The position numbers were made by a program, and so were the translations under genes. DNA of 64,000 nt from Haloactinomyces albus. GTDB lineage: Bacteria; Actinomycetota; Actinomycetes; Mycobacteriales; Pseudonocardiaceae. This document shows, piece by piece, positions 27,037 through 35,540 of this stretch (the stretch's first letter is position 1; every line of letters begins with the position of its first letter). The notes beneath the pieces are model-generated. The model was not told the DNA's origin, ran no database searches, and worked only from the letters and a program-made list of their open reading frames with translations. The stretch is from positions 2,604,001 through 2,668,000 of the forward strand of contig NZ_JAVDXW010000001.1 of NCBI RefSeq assembly GCF_031458135.1. The letters are read 5' to 3'.

Positions 27037-27774
27037 TTACCAGGGGTGTACACCGCCGTAGAAGGTCTCGGCGCTGAGCTCGTGCTCCTTGCGCATCACC
27101 CTGTCGGGGTTGTCCCCGGTATTGCCTTCGATCAGCGTGACGGTGTCGCCCTCGATCCGTTCGACCACGCCGATGTGCCTGCTGGAGGAGATGTTTTCCG
27201 GCCCGGTACCGAACAGCAGCACGTCGCCCGGCTTGGCGTTGCTCAGCTGGTCACTGCCGTACGCCTCCCCCTGGGCCTGCCCGGTCGTGTAGACGTCGCC
27301 GGTGAAGGCGAACTCCTCGTTCTCGACGTCCACGCCCGCCTTCTCCCAGGTCGACATGGCGAACAAGGCGCACCACGCCACGCAGCGATCGGAGTACTTC
27401 TGGCAGTTATCGCCCGTCTCCTCGGTACCGAGTCCCTGTCGTGCCGCTTGGACGATCTCCGCTTGAACGGTGCCTGCCTGTGCCGTGATGGCAGGCGCTG
27501 CGGCCATATCTCCTTCCAGGGTGCCGGATGAGGAAGGGGGCATGGTGGCGGCGGTGGCCACTGCCGCCACCGACAAGGTCACCGCGACACACAGCCCGGC
27601 GATGCCCCTCGGAACCCGGCGCGCAGCCGTGTCGTCGGGATGCTCACCTCGGTGGTGCAGCAGCGAGGACCACGCGGACTTGATGTTCGCGATGCCATGG
27701 CCGAACGGCGACCGCCGACGTCCGGTGGGGGAGCGACCTTCGGGGGAGGTCGTGTCGTCAGTGTCGTTCTGCAT
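27037..27774 (-). CDS. Exported or membrane-anchored CHAP-type cysteine hydrolase
   Basis: A 245-residue protein: cytosolic basic N-terminus, one membrane segment at about 57-77, then a CHAP/NlpC-like domain at about 105-245. The catalytic candidates are Cys135 in VAWCALFAMSTW and His200 in SSSRHIGVVE; Cys124 and Cys131 could form a disulfide. Such enzymes cut peptidoglycan peptides or cross-bridges. Converges on the MarR gene with only 15 bp between stops. I looked for a ydaO (c-di-AMP) riboswitch in the leader, as is common for actinobacterial wall hydrolases, and found none. Confidence 0.88.
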   Translation of the reverse strand: MQNDTDDTTSPEGRSPTGRRRSPFGHGIANIKSAWSSLLHHRGEHPDDTAARRVPRGIAGLCVAVTLSVAAVATAATMPPSSSGTLEGDMAAAPAITAQAGTVQAEIVQAARQGLGTEETGDNCQKYSDRCVAWCALFAMSTWEKAGVDVENEEFAFTGDVYTTGQAQGEAYGSDQLSNAKPGDVLLFGTGPENISSSRHIGVVERIEGDTVTLIEGNTGDNPDRVMRKEHELSAETFYGGVHPW

Positions 27775-27994
27775 TTTTCCGGGGGTTTCCGTCTCGAGGA
27801 TCGTTTCCTGCTCGAAAGGGCGCTCGCTCCGGCGGCCATCGGGGTCGGCCGCGCAGGCTCCTCGAGATATACCGTTCCGGCCACCGAGGGAAAGCGGGAT
27901 ATGTACGCATATGGGTACCTGAAAACGTGGTCCTGGCGTGCATTATCCCGGTGTGCATGGCCGCCCGACGTCCAGGCCGGGCGGCTCGGCGGGT

Positions 27995-28249
27995 TCATCC
28001 GCTCACGTGGTTCTCCGGCTGGACCGAATGCGAGTTCGTGTACTTGTACACCCACAGCCCCCGTCCCTTGCGGTGGTCCCGCTGATACCAGGCCACGTGC
28101 TGGGACTCTCCTGTCGCCGATTCCGTGCTGCTGTCCGGCGAGGGGACCGGTAGTGGTGACAGGGGGGAACCCTCGGCTCCGACCGGCAGGGTGATCTCGC
28201 GACCGTCCTCCGGGCCCCCGAACAGTTCGATCTGGACGTGCATGTTCAC
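27995..28249 (-). CDS. Small hypothetical protein, 84 aa
   Basis: GTG start at 28249 follows a strong RBS (GGGGAGG, 8-base spacing); ATG 28243 is an alternative. The N-terminal part MHVQIELFGGPEDGREITLP is a beta-rich motif found in small phage- and actinobacteria-associated proteins, and the C-terminal part VAWYQRDHRKGRGLWVYKY is aromatic and basic. A proline/serine linker separates them. Function unknown. Confidence 0.65.
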   Translation of the reverse strand: MNMHVQIELFGGPEDGREITLPVGAEGSPLSPLPVPSPDSSTESATGESQHVAWYQRDHRKGRGLWVYKYTNSHSVQPENHVSG

Positions 28250-28581
28250 GGGTTGTGCCTCCCCGGCCTTACGGTGCCTCTGTATACATACTGACCAGTC
28301 ATCCCGGATTTCCGTTCCACATGCCACCCGATCGGGGGAGCATTCCTGCGGCATGGAGCAGGAGTGCATGGCGGGACGAGGTTGTCACCACTGTCCTGTT
28401 GTCGCGCATACGCTCTCCCGACATATGGAGCGCCCCCGCGCTCAACCGGCCTGGGGGTCACCGGGAGTGCGGGGGCGCCGAGGTCCACCCCTGGGGGTCA
28501 GGTGGACGGCCACCAGGCTACTAGGTGGTACGGCAGATGTCTCTAGATGCAGAGAATTTTTTGATCAACTTTTCGTTCGCG
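28250..28581. other. Intergenic region, 332 bp
   Basis: No gene supported. A block of G-rich sequence (about 28455-28510) contains the repeated word CTGGGGGTCA but no good hairpin. It lies between two minus-strand genes. Confidence 0.45.
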
Positions 28582-29610
28582 CTACAGCCACCCGCGCCGC
28601 CGGAACACCACGTACAGCGCGACCGCGACGATCAGCATGAAACTCAGGGCCATCGGATAGCCCCATAGCTGGTCCAACGCGGGCATGTGGGTGAAGTTCA
28701 TCCCGTAGACGGTTCCGACCACGGTCGGTGCGAACAGGATCGCGGCCCAGGATGAGATCCGCTTCATGTCCTCGTTCTGGGCCAGGCTCGTCTCGGTGAG
28801 GCGAGTCGCCTGCTCGCTCTGGCGTTGCGCGTGCAGGGACGCGTTGACGGAGAGGATCTCGGACAGCAGTTGCCGGTGCGATTCCACACGCTCGACCACG
28901 TCCGCCGCATGGTCGCGCACGTCGCGCAGGTTGCGCAGTATCTCCACATCGGCACCGTGCTGTTCGAGGCTCCTCTCCAGCGTGTCCAGGACTCCCAGCA
29001 GGGGCCGGCTCGCGCGCTGGAACTCGATGATCTCCCGGGACAGTCGATAGATCCGCTCCGACACGGCGGGTTCACCGCCGAAGACCTCGTTCTCGATCTC
29101 GTCGATGTCGTTCTGCAACCCACGTTCCACCGGCAGGAAGTCGTCGACCACGCGGTCCAGCAACGCGTACAACACCGACTCGGGACCGTGGCCGAGGAGT
29201 TCGGGCTCCCGCTCCAGCCGCTGCCGCACGGGTACGAGGTCGGGCTTCTCGGCGTGGCGGAGAGTGATGACGAAATCCGGGCCGACGAAGACGTGGATCT
29301 CTCCGGTCTCGATGTTCTCCTGCTCGTCGAGATACCGGGCCGGGCGCAGCACCATGAACCGGATGTCGCCGTAGCGGTCCAGCTTCGGCCGCTGGTGTGC
29401 GACGACGGCATCCTCCACCGCCAACGAGTGCAGCCCGAACTCCTCGGTGATCGAGGAGATTTCGTCCTCGTCCGGTCGGTACAACCCGATCCAGGCGAAC
29501 CTGCCCGCACGCGACGGTGCCGCGCGCAGTTGTCGGTAGGTCTGTGCCAACGTGTCGAACTTCTGCTCTCGCAGGCCGTTCGCATAGATCGCGCTGTCGA
29601 CCATCACCAT
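28582..29610 (-). CDS. corA: CorA-type magnesium/cobalt transport protein
   Basis: A 342-residue CorA family channel: a long soluble N-terminal alpha/beta funnel, a stalk helix, and two C-terminal transmembrane helices. The first TM helix ends in the signature GMN at 303-305 (VGTVYGMNF), which forms the ion selectivity filter, and the protein ends in a basic tail (FRRRGWL). It is a homopentamer importing Mg2+ or Co2+ in this family. ATG 29610 has GGAGGA nine bases upstream; an ATG two codons later is also possible. Confidence 0.96.
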   Translation of the reverse strand: MVMVDSAIYANGLREQKFDTLAQTYRQLRAAPSRAGRFAWIGLYRPDEDEISSITEEFGLHSLAVEDAVVAHQRPKLDRYGDIRFMVLRPARYLDEQENIETGEIHVFVGPDFVITLRHAEKPDLVPVRQRLEREPELLGHGPESVLYALLDRVVDDFLPVERGLQNDIDEIENEVFGGEPAVSERIYRLSREIIEFQRASRPLLGVLDTLERSLEQHGADVEILRNLRDVRDHAADVVERVESHRQLLSEILSVNASLHAQRQSEQATRLTETSLAQNEDMKRISSWAAILFAPTVVGTVYGMNFTHMPALDQLWGYPMALSFMLIVAVALYVVFRRRGWL

Positions 29611-29674
29611 GGCACTTCGTCCTCCGAGCAGGGATGTGGGAAGCGATCGTGTCCGCGTCCTCGACAGCCCATGG

Positions 29675-30502
29675 TCACGGTCGGAACCGGACCAGGGCCA
29701 GCGCCTGGTCGTCGTGTCGCTTCGGACGTGGCCACCGGCGGCCGTCCGGATCCGATCTCTCGGCGGCACGGACCCGATCGAGCACGGCTTGTGGCCCGCT
29801 GTCGCGCGCATGCTCGTACAGGGCCGACCAGTTCGGGTAGCTCCCGTAGTCGTCCACGCCGCAGGCCACTCCGTCGCTGGCCAGCACGGCCGCGTGCACG
29901 CTGCCGCGTGGCCAGGTGGCCCGCCTTGCCCGGTACGCGGCGGGTGGCTCGGCCTCGGCCACCCAGAAGCCGCCCTCGACATTGCGCCATCGTCCGGTCC
30001 GGTCGACGGCCGCCAGCAGCGCCTCGTCGTGCTCCTGCCCGAATCCACCCCCGGAGCGCAGCCGCCGCCGGTATCCGCCCTGTCCCTCGGAACGCAGGTT
30101 CTCCAACCGGTCGTCGGTCACCGGGTGCTCTCCGGAGTCGGTGAATACGACGACCGGGCTGTCGGCCAGGACCAGCGCTTCGACGGTGTCCGTATTCCAG
30201 CGCAGCAGGGCCACGGTGCTCGAAGGTGCACGGCCGGGACGAAGGCCGTGTGCTGCGGTGACCTCCGAGATGGACGCGGCCAGCAGGTCGGCGAGGTCCG
30301 TGTCTCCGTGCCCGCGCTCGGAGTGCACCGCGAGCCGGGGGCGCAGCGCCGCGGTGAGTCGGTCCGCGTACCAGCCGCCGGTGTGGGAGGTCGGCCGTAG
30401 TGACGTCGCTCCGTCGAGGACCGCCACGGCGTTCGGCAACGTGAGCACGACGTCCTCACTGCGTTCGGCGCCCGCCTGCTCTGCGACTTCGACGCTCGGC
30501 AT
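29675..30502 (-). CDS. Protein phosphatase 2C-like (PPM) protein
   Basis: The 275-residue protein looks like a PPM-type phosphatase: the strand VAVLDGATSL carries the metal Asp and Gly, RAPSSTVALLRWN and VHAAVLASDGVACGVDDYG hold the central and late Asp motifs, and KRHDDQALALVRF ends with the final HDD metal motif. It is a short and divergent version lacking the usual N-terminal RVxNED motif, so activity is not certain. Start ATG 30502 without clear RBS, eight bases after the YczE-like gene, suggesting one transcript. Confidence 0.7.
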   Translation of the reverse strand: MPSVEVAEQAGAERSEDVVLTLPNAVAVLDGATSLRPTSHTGGWYADRLTAALRPRLAVHSERGHGDTDLADLLAASISEVTAAHGLRPGRAPSSTVALLRWNTDTVEALVLADSPVVVFTDSGEHPVTDDRLENLRSEGQGGYRRRLRSGGGFGQEHDEALLAAVDRTGRWRNVEGGFWVAEAEPPAAYRARRATWPRGSVHAAVLASDGVACGVDDYGSYPNWSALYEHARDSGPQAVLDRVRAAERSDPDGRRWPRPKRHDDQALALVRFRP

Positions 30503-30510
30503 GGGGCCGA

Positions 30511-31152
30511 TTATCGGCTCCGCGGCCCGCGTACCGCCACGGCGGGCAGTGCGAGCTGGGTCAGAGGCCCGATGGCGAAGGCGAACAGCACTGTGCCGAT
30601 CCCGACCGTGCCGCCGAGCAACCAGCCCGCCGCCAGGACGGAAATCTCGATGCCGGTGCGTACCAGGCGGATCGAGGAACCGGTTCGCTCGTGCAATCCG
30701 GTCATCAGTCCGTCGCGGGGACCCGGTCCCAGCCTCGCACCGACGTAGAGAGCGGTCGCCAGGGCGTTGAGCGCGACACCGCCGACCATCAACAGGATCC
30801 GTGCCCAGAGCGTGTTCGCGGGCGGGAGTACGGCCAGGGCGGTGTCGACCGAGACGGCGATGACGATGACATTGGCCACGGTGCCGATCCCGGGCCGCTG
30901 TCGGAGCGGAAACCAGGCCAGCAGCACGAGCCCACCGGTCAGCGCGGTGATCGCGCCGAAACTCCAGCTCGTCCGCGCGGCCAGCCCCTCGTGCAGCACA
31001 TCCCACGGCGCCAGGCCCAGGTGGGCTCGCACCATCAGAGCCATGCTCGTCCCGAACAGCACCAGTCCGCCGATGAGCTGCACCAACCGGGAGGCGGGGC
31101 GCACGGTGATCGAAACAGGAGTTAGGTCCACTTTCGTCGCTGTCGAGCTCAT
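30511..31152 (-). CDS. YczE/YyaS/YitT family membrane protein
   Basis: A 213-residue integral membrane protein with about five hydrophobic segments (26-44, 66-86, 93-112, 118-138, 165-190). The pattern LGLAPWDVLHEGL and GARLGPGPRDGLMTGL is characteristic of the YczE group. Such proteins are often found divergent from MocR/GntR-aminotransferase regulators, as here. Transport substrate unknown. Confidence 0.88.
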   Translation of the reverse strand: MSSTATKVDLTPVSITVRPASRLVQLIGGLVLFGTSMALMVRAHLGLAPWDVLHEGLAARTSWSFGAITALTGGLVLLAWFPLRQRPGIGTVANVIVIAVSVDTALAVLPPANTLWARILLMVGGVALNALATALYVGARLGPGPRDGLMTGLHERTGSSIRLVRTGIEISVLAAGWLLGGTVGIGTVLFAFAIGPLTQLALPAVAVRGPRSR

Positions 31153-31170
31153 GTGGCTGTTTCTATCGCG

Positions 31171-31209
31171 TATTGGTTTTTATCTCGATAGCCAATATGG
31201 AAGTATTGG
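31171..31209. promoter_or_regulatory. Candidate MocR operator (three TATTGG boxes)
   Basis: TATTGG at 31171-31176 and 31204-31209 in direct orientation, with the inverted copy CCAATA at 31192-31197, in the gap between the YczE-like and MocR genes. MocR regulators such as GabR and PdxR bind sets of short direct and inverted repeats of this sort in divergent promoters. Confidence 0.6.
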
Positions 31210-31213
31210 ACTG

Positions 31214-32659
31214 ATGATGCAGTCCGGATCGCCCGCTCTGAAGGGCCACAAACTCGCGCGGCTTCTCGGGTCCTGGTCCACGGGACAGCGCCCTTCCTCC
31301 GGTGCTCTGTACCGTGCGGTGCGCCAGTCGGTCCTGGACGGACGGCTGCCACCGGGAACACGTCTGCCCGCCGAACGCGAGTTCGCGGAGGCCGTCGGCA
31401 CCAGCCGAACCCTGGTCGCGAGTGCGCTGGAGCGGCTTCGTGCGGAGGGCCTCGTCGCGAGTCGGCGTGGTGCCGGATCGTGGGTGTCCCTGCCGGAGGG
31501 GGGAACCGAGGCGGGCTCGGGCGGATGGTTTCCTCCGGAACACGCGGAGACCATCAATTTCGCTCAGGCCACGCCTGCCGCACCTCCGGAGTTGGCCGAG
31601 GCGGTCGAGAACGCCCGAACTCGTTTCGCCGAACAGATCGGCGGGCACGGATACCAGCCGCATGGTCTGCACGCACTACGAGAACGGATCGCCGAGCGTT
31701 TCACCCGGCGCGGGCTACCGACGGGGCCGCACCAGGTGCTGGTCACCAACGGCGCGCAGCATGCATTCGCATTGACACTGCGGCTGCTGACCGCTCCGGG
31801 AGAGCGTGTGCTGGTCGAACATCCCACGTATCCGAACGCCCTGGAAGCGGTCCGGGCGGTCAACGCGGCCGCGCTGCCGGTTCCGATGGTCGACGGAGGT
31901 TGGGACCCGGAGTTGGTCGAGGCGACCCTGGCACAGGGGGCGCCCCGGTTGGCCTACCTCATCCCGGATTTCCAGAACCCCACCGGTGCCTTGATGAGCG
32001 GTGCGACGCGCGAACGGCTCGCGGCCGCGCTGCGACGCCACCGCACCACCGCAGTCGTGGACGAAACGCTGGTCGACATCGATCTGACGGCAGCCGCGGC
32101 CCCACCACCGATGGCCTCCTTCGCGGAAGAGCGCGTGATCACCATCGGGTCGGCCAGCAAGTCGTTCTGGGGTGGCCTCCGACTCGGCTGGGTCCGTGCC
32201 CCGGAGGAGTTCGTGCAACGCATGGTGATCGGCAGGGCCGCTGTGGATCTCGGCAGTCCGGTGTTCGAGCAGCTCGTGCTCGCCGAGCTTCTCGGCCGGG
32301 CGGATGCCATTCTCCGCTCGCGGCGCGTCGAGACGATCGAGCGCCGTGACGCGCTCGTCGCCGCCGTTCGCGAAAGCTGTCCACAATGGAGCATTCCGGT
32401 CCCGGACGGCGGCCTGGCCCTGTGGTGTCACCTGGGGCAGCCGGTCGGCAGCAGGCTTGCCGTGGCTGCCGAGCAGCACGGTGTGCGCCTGGCGTCCGGG
32501 TCGATGTTCGCGGTGCAGGGCTCCCTCGAGGACCGTGTGCGGCTGCCGTACACCCTGCCGATCGACCGGTTGCGAGCGGCCGTGTCGAAACTCGCGCTCG
32601 CGTGGACCGCCGTACACGGTGTGGGAGCCGATGATCCCTGGCGGAGTCCGATCACCTGA
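31214..32659 (+). CDS. MocR-type regulator (GntR winged helix fused to aminotransferase-like domain)
   Basis: A 481-residue fusion. N-terminal GntR winged helix at about 25-95 (GTRLPAEREFAEAVGTSRTL), linker, then a PLP fold type I domain to the end with PDFQNPTGALMS and the PLP lysine in IGSASKSFWGGLRLGW. MocR proteins use PLP or its amine adducts as the signal. Start ATG 31214 (GGAAG upstream) or the next codon, 31217. Divergent from its probable target, the YczE-like membrane protein. Confidence 0.93.
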   Translation: MMQSGSPALKGHKLARLLGSWSTGQRPSSGALYRAVRQSVLDGRLPPGTRLPAEREFAEAVGTSRTLVASALERLRAEGLVASRRGAGSWVSLPEGGTEAGSGGWFPPEHAETINFAQATPAAPPELAEAVENARTRFAEQIGGHGYQPHGLHALRERIAERFTRRGLPTGPHQVLVTNGAQHAFALTLRLLTAPGERVLVEHPTYPNALEAVRAVNAAALPVPMVDGGWDPELVEATLAQGAPRLAYLIPDFQNPTGALMSGATRERLAAALRRHRTTAVVDETLVDIDLTAAAAPPPMASFAEERVITIGSASKSFWGGLRLGWVRAPEEFVQRMVIGRAAVDLGSPVFEQLVLAELLGRADAILRSRRVETIERRDALVAAVRESCPQWSIPVPDGGLALWCHLGQPVGSRLAVAAEQHGVRLASGSMFAVQGSLEDRVRLPYTLPIDRLRAAVSKLALAWTAVHGVGADDPWRSPIT

Positions 32660-32660
32660 T

Positions 32661-32705
32661 GAGCCACCCGCCGGCACGGCCCCTCGTCGTGCCGGAGGGT
32701 GGCTC
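32661..32705 (+). terminator. MocR gene terminator
   Basis: An 18-bp inverted repeat with one mismatch (32661-32678 with 32688-32705) and a 9-nt loop, beginning two bases after the stop codon. Confidence 0.8.
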
Positions 32706-32952
32706 CTCTCGAGGTGACCCCGGTGCCACAGGGGCATTGCGGCACCGGGGCCGGGGCACCGACATCGTCGGTAGCGGAAGTGGTGCCCCATCCGACCCGG
32801 CCGGGCGCAGACGGCGGGGTCGGAGCTGTGATGCCGAAAGAGGGGCTTGTGCGAAAAGTGTCCTACGGATGTGCGGATGGCACGGTGCCACGGCCGATGC
32901 TGCGCCAGGAGACTCACTCGGACGTGTGAAGGACGCGAGGCGAAAGCCCGGT

Positions 32953-34080
32953 TCAGTCGGGTGAGGCCGACGGTCCTTCCGGCACGATTCCGCTCGGCTG
33001 GACCGACGCCGGTGCGCTCGGCCCGGCGGGCACGGAATCGGGTGGGCTCAGGCCGTGTACCGCAACTGTCGAGGCTGTCTGCGCCCCGCCGGAACCGGCG
33101 TACGGATTCGTCGTGCACGCCGTGGAAGTGAGCGGAAGCGGGGCAGGCACCTGACGAGGCAGCGGGGAAGGTGCGGGCACGTTGTGTCCGGGCCTCTCTT
33201 CGCCCCTGTCGGCAGTGGCGCGGGGGCGGGGCTTCGGAGCGATGGCGTCCGGTTGCGCCCCTCGGCCTGCGACCGGCCTGCTGCTTTCGTGCTGCGGCAC
33301 GTCCTCGGTGGATGCCGAGGTACTCCCGGGAGCGCGTACCGGGCCGGTACAGGCGACGTGATCCGGGGAAGGGGGATCGCACGGGAGCGGATGCGAAGAA
33401 TCCGGGGTGTCGCCATCGGCGGTGCGGTCCGCGTCCGTTCGGTGCGGAGCGGCCACGGTGTGCAACCGGCCGGCAGCGCGGTGTTCGGCGATGTCCCGTT
33501 CCACGCGTTCGGCTGCGTCGGCCCGGCCCGGTTCGGCCCGGCCCGGTTCGGCCCGGCCCGGTTCGGCCCGGCCCGGTTCGGCCCGGCCCGGTTCGGCCCG
33601 GCCCGGTTCGGACAGGCCCGGTTCGGACAGGCCCGGTTCGGACAGGCCCGGTTCGGACAGGCCCGGCTCGGAAGTTCGGGAGCCGGATGCGGTGGCGGAT
33701 TCTTCGTCCGGCGTGGGGTTCACCGGAGGGGCACTGCCTCGTGTTTGCTCGGAGCGCGTGGCGAGTACCTGCCGGACTTCGGCGGCTACCGTGCTCCGTT
33801 GATCTGGAACGCCTGCGGTTCTTGGTCGGTCGGGTGCTTGTAGGGCGAAGCGGCGGGACTCGATTCCGGTGGACGGCTCGATCGGCCCGATCGGTTCGAG
33901 CCGTGCCTCGAATTCACGCTGGTGTTCGAAGCGGGATGCCGGTTGGGCGGCGGAGGCGACCGCATACCCACCCAGCCAGGCTGCCGCCACGAGGCCCACG
34001 AGCAGTGCCATACGCGTGGCGAACAGGATCACGCGAGACCGGTCACCGCGCTGCGCGCAGGTACTGGTCATCGTCACCAC
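32953..34080 (-). CDS. Exported proline-rich protein with EPGLS/EPGRA pentapeptide repeats
   Basis: A protein of about 375 residues with an N-terminal hydrophobic helix (about 17-45, VILFATRMALLVGLVAAAWL) typical of a signal anchor, then a low-complexity, Pro/Ser/Ala-rich region. Residues about 135-187 are ten pentapeptides: four EPGLS then six EPGRA, encoded by 15-bp tandem repeats. No enzymatic motif. Likely a cell-surface or wall-spanning stalk protein. GTG 34080 or the ATG three codons later (34071) may start it; no clear RBS. Opposite-strand frames here are long but are shadows of the repeat. Confidence 0.6.
   Translation of the reverse strand: MVTMTSTCAQRGDRSRVILFATRMALLVGLVAAAWLGGYAVASAAQPASRFEHQREFEARLEPIGPIEPSTGIESRRFALQAPDRPRTAGVPDQRSTVAAEVRQVLATRSEQTRGSAPPVNPTPDEESATASGSRTSEPGLSEPGLSEPGLSEPGLSEPGRAEPGRAEPGRAEPGRAEPGRAEPGRADAAERVERDIAEHRAAGRLHTVAAPHRTDADRTADGDTPDSSHPLPCDPPSPDHVACTGPVRAPGSTSASTEDVPQHESSRPVAGRGAQPDAIAPKPRPRATADRGEERPGHNVPAPSPLPRQVPAPLPLTSTACTTNPYAGSGGAQTASTVAVHGLSPPDSVPAGPSAPASVQPSGIVPEGPSASPD
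33521..33670. repeat. 15-bp tandem repeat, ten units
   Basis: Six units of GCCCGGCCCGGTTCG (33521-33610) followed by four of GACAGGCCCGGTTCG (33611-33670, the last with one change). The array is in phase with the minus-strand coding frame, so copy-number changes keep the protein in frame. Confidence 0.95.
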
Positions 34081-34437
34081 CGCGTGCCGGACTCGGGCTT
34101 TGCGAGGTCATTTTCCCCCGCATCATGCCGCTCGGCAGCATCAGCGGCTGTTGATCACCCGGATAGGCGGCGATTAATACGGATAGTAATTTCTTCTTGC
34201 CGAACGTGTCCCCATGGGACGCTGTCTTCTCGACTGAGGAGGAGCCCGGTGTCGATCCATGGGCGATGCCGCGGACGTGCTGGGGAAATTCCCGGATGTG
34301 TCGAAACGGTGTGCTGAGTAGGAGTACCCGATTGTGTCCCCCATTCGGGCGGGTCCTCGGTCCGAAGTGAATCCGGAGAAACCCTTCGTCCCTCTTACTC
34401 GTGGAACGCCCGGCCCGGATGGGTCGGTGCAAGGGAG
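34081..34437. other. Intergenic control region upstream of the sigma-CHAT operon, 357 bp
   Basis: Lies between the divergent repeat-protein gene and the sigma-CHAT operon. Locally AT-richer around 34175-34200 (GATTAATACGGATAGTAATTTCTTC). No gene is supported. It must hold the promoters of both directions, but no ECF-type -35/-10 pair was convincing by eye. Confidence 0.45.
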
Positions 34438-35037
34438 ATGGAGGTGTGGGTAGTGCACGAGATCGGTGACGCCGGTGAGATGGCCACCCTGCTGGCCCGG
34501 GCGTCAGCGGGTGATGATCGGGCCTGGCGCGAACTGGTCGACCGCCACGGCAGCATGGTGTGGGGCGCGTCGAGGGCGTATTCGGCCAACCGCGCCGACG
34601 CGGAAGATGTCTGGCAGGCCACCTGGCTACTGCTGGCCGAGAACCTGAACCGAATCCAGGACCCGGATGCGTTGCCGGGGTGGCTGGCCACCACCGCCCG
34701 CCGCGAATCCCTCCGGCTGGCCAAGGCGCGGCGGCGTGAGTCACCGGCGGCGCTGGACAGCATCCTGATGGACGTGCCGGACACGGCCGAGGGCCCGGAG
34801 AGCACGGTGCTGCGCACGGTGGCCGCAGGCAGGCTCGGACAGGCGTTCGCGAGGCTCTCCCAGCGCTGCCAACAGTTGCTGCGTGTGGTGGCGGTTGCTC
34901 CCGATGCCAGTTATGCGCAGGTCAGCGCTGCGTTGGGCATGGCGCGCGGAACCATCGGCCCGAAGAAGGGCCGATGCCTTGCGGCCCTGCGGGAGGGCAT
35001 GGTCGCTCTGGGAATGCCGGAGGAGGCGGCCGGATGA
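34438..35037 (+). CDS. ECF-type RNA polymerase sigma factor of the CHAT operon
   Basis: About 199 residues: sigma region 2 at about 15-85 (ANRADAEDVWQATWLLLAEN, DALPGWLATTARRES) and region 4 at about 135-190 (LSQRCQQLLRVVAVAPDASY, then AQVSAALGMARGTIG as helix-turn-helix). No extra domain. Start is uncertain: ATG 34438 is too close to GGGAG, whereas GTG 34444 and GTG 34453 have better-spaced RBS. It overlaps the next gene by four bases (ATGA) and that one overlaps the CHAT gene, so the three are translationally coupled and presumably act together. Confidence 0.9.
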   Translation: MEVWVVHEIGDAGEMATLLARASAGDDRAWRELVDRHGSMVWGASRAYSANRADAEDVWQATWLLLAENLNRIQDPDALPGWLATTARRESLRLAKARRRESPAALDSILMDVPDTAEGPESTVLRTVAAGRLGQAFARLSQRCQQLLRVVAVAPDASYAQVSAALGMARGTIGPKKGRCLAALREGMVALGMPEEAAG

Positions 35038-35540
35038 GCGGGCACCGGATGAGGGGAAAAATGCCTTCGGAGCTGCTGGCGTTGGGCGAGCTGTTCCGGA
35101 CCTGTGATCCCGCGCCGGAGCACGCGATGGCCGGTGCGTACGGGGCTTCGGAACTGGCTCGCAACGGCATCGATTCGGATGCCCTCGCCCTGGAACTGGT
35201 CAGCGACTCGGCGGAAGCTCCTGCCGCCGAGGCCCTGCGTTCCTGGCCAGGCGGCAGGGAGACGAGGGAACTCACGTTCGTGCTCCCCGGTCGCGTCGTC
35301 GAGCTCGACCTCGTCTCGACCGTGCCTGGCATGTTCCGTGCCACCGGAATGGTGATCAGTCGAGCCGGCCAGGCCGTGCCCACCGGTGCGGTGGCGTTGC
35401 GCCATCCCGCCGGCCAGTGCGTCGGCGAGTTGGATGCGCACGGCGGTTTCCGTATCGATGACGTGCCCGCCGGACCATTGAGCGTGCTGCTGCGGACCGC
35501 GCGGTCCGGCTGTGCCGTCGCCGACTGGCTGGTCTGTTGA
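35034..35540 (+). CDS. Unknown 168-residue protein between the ECF sigma factor and the CHAT protease
   Basis: The ATG at 35034 overlaps the sigma stop and has GAGGAGG seven bases upstream. The N-terminal 75 residues look helical (LLALGELFRTCDPAPEHAMA). The C-terminal 85 are beta-rich and resemble a carboxypeptidase-regulatory or transthyretin-like domain: MVISRAGQAVPTGAVALRHP, then GGFRIDDVPAGPLSVLL. No membrane helix, signal peptide or zinc anti-sigma motif (HxxxCxxC) is present. Its position between sigma factor and caspase-like protease makes it a candidate sigma inhibitor or protease substrate; this is inference. Confidence 0.85.
   Translation: MSGHRMRGKMPSELLALGELFRTCDPAPEHAMAGAYGASELARNGIDSDALALELVSDSAEAPAAEALRSWPGGRETRELTFVLPGRVVELDLVSTVPGMFRATGMVISRAGQAVPTGAVALRHPAGQCVGELDAHGGFRIDDVPAGPLSVLLRTARSGCAVADWLVC

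Noticed and set aside
27775-27994. ydaO-type c-di-AMP riboswitch ahead of the CHAP hydrolase gene
   Set aside because: Common for such genes in actinobacteria, but the conserved blocks of that RNA could not be found in this leader.
33171-34154. Long plus-strand frame with RPGPV repeats opposite the exported repeat protein
   Set aside because: It is the complement of the 15-bp repeat; the minus-strand reading has a signal-anchor helix and a consistent protein composition, while this one has none.
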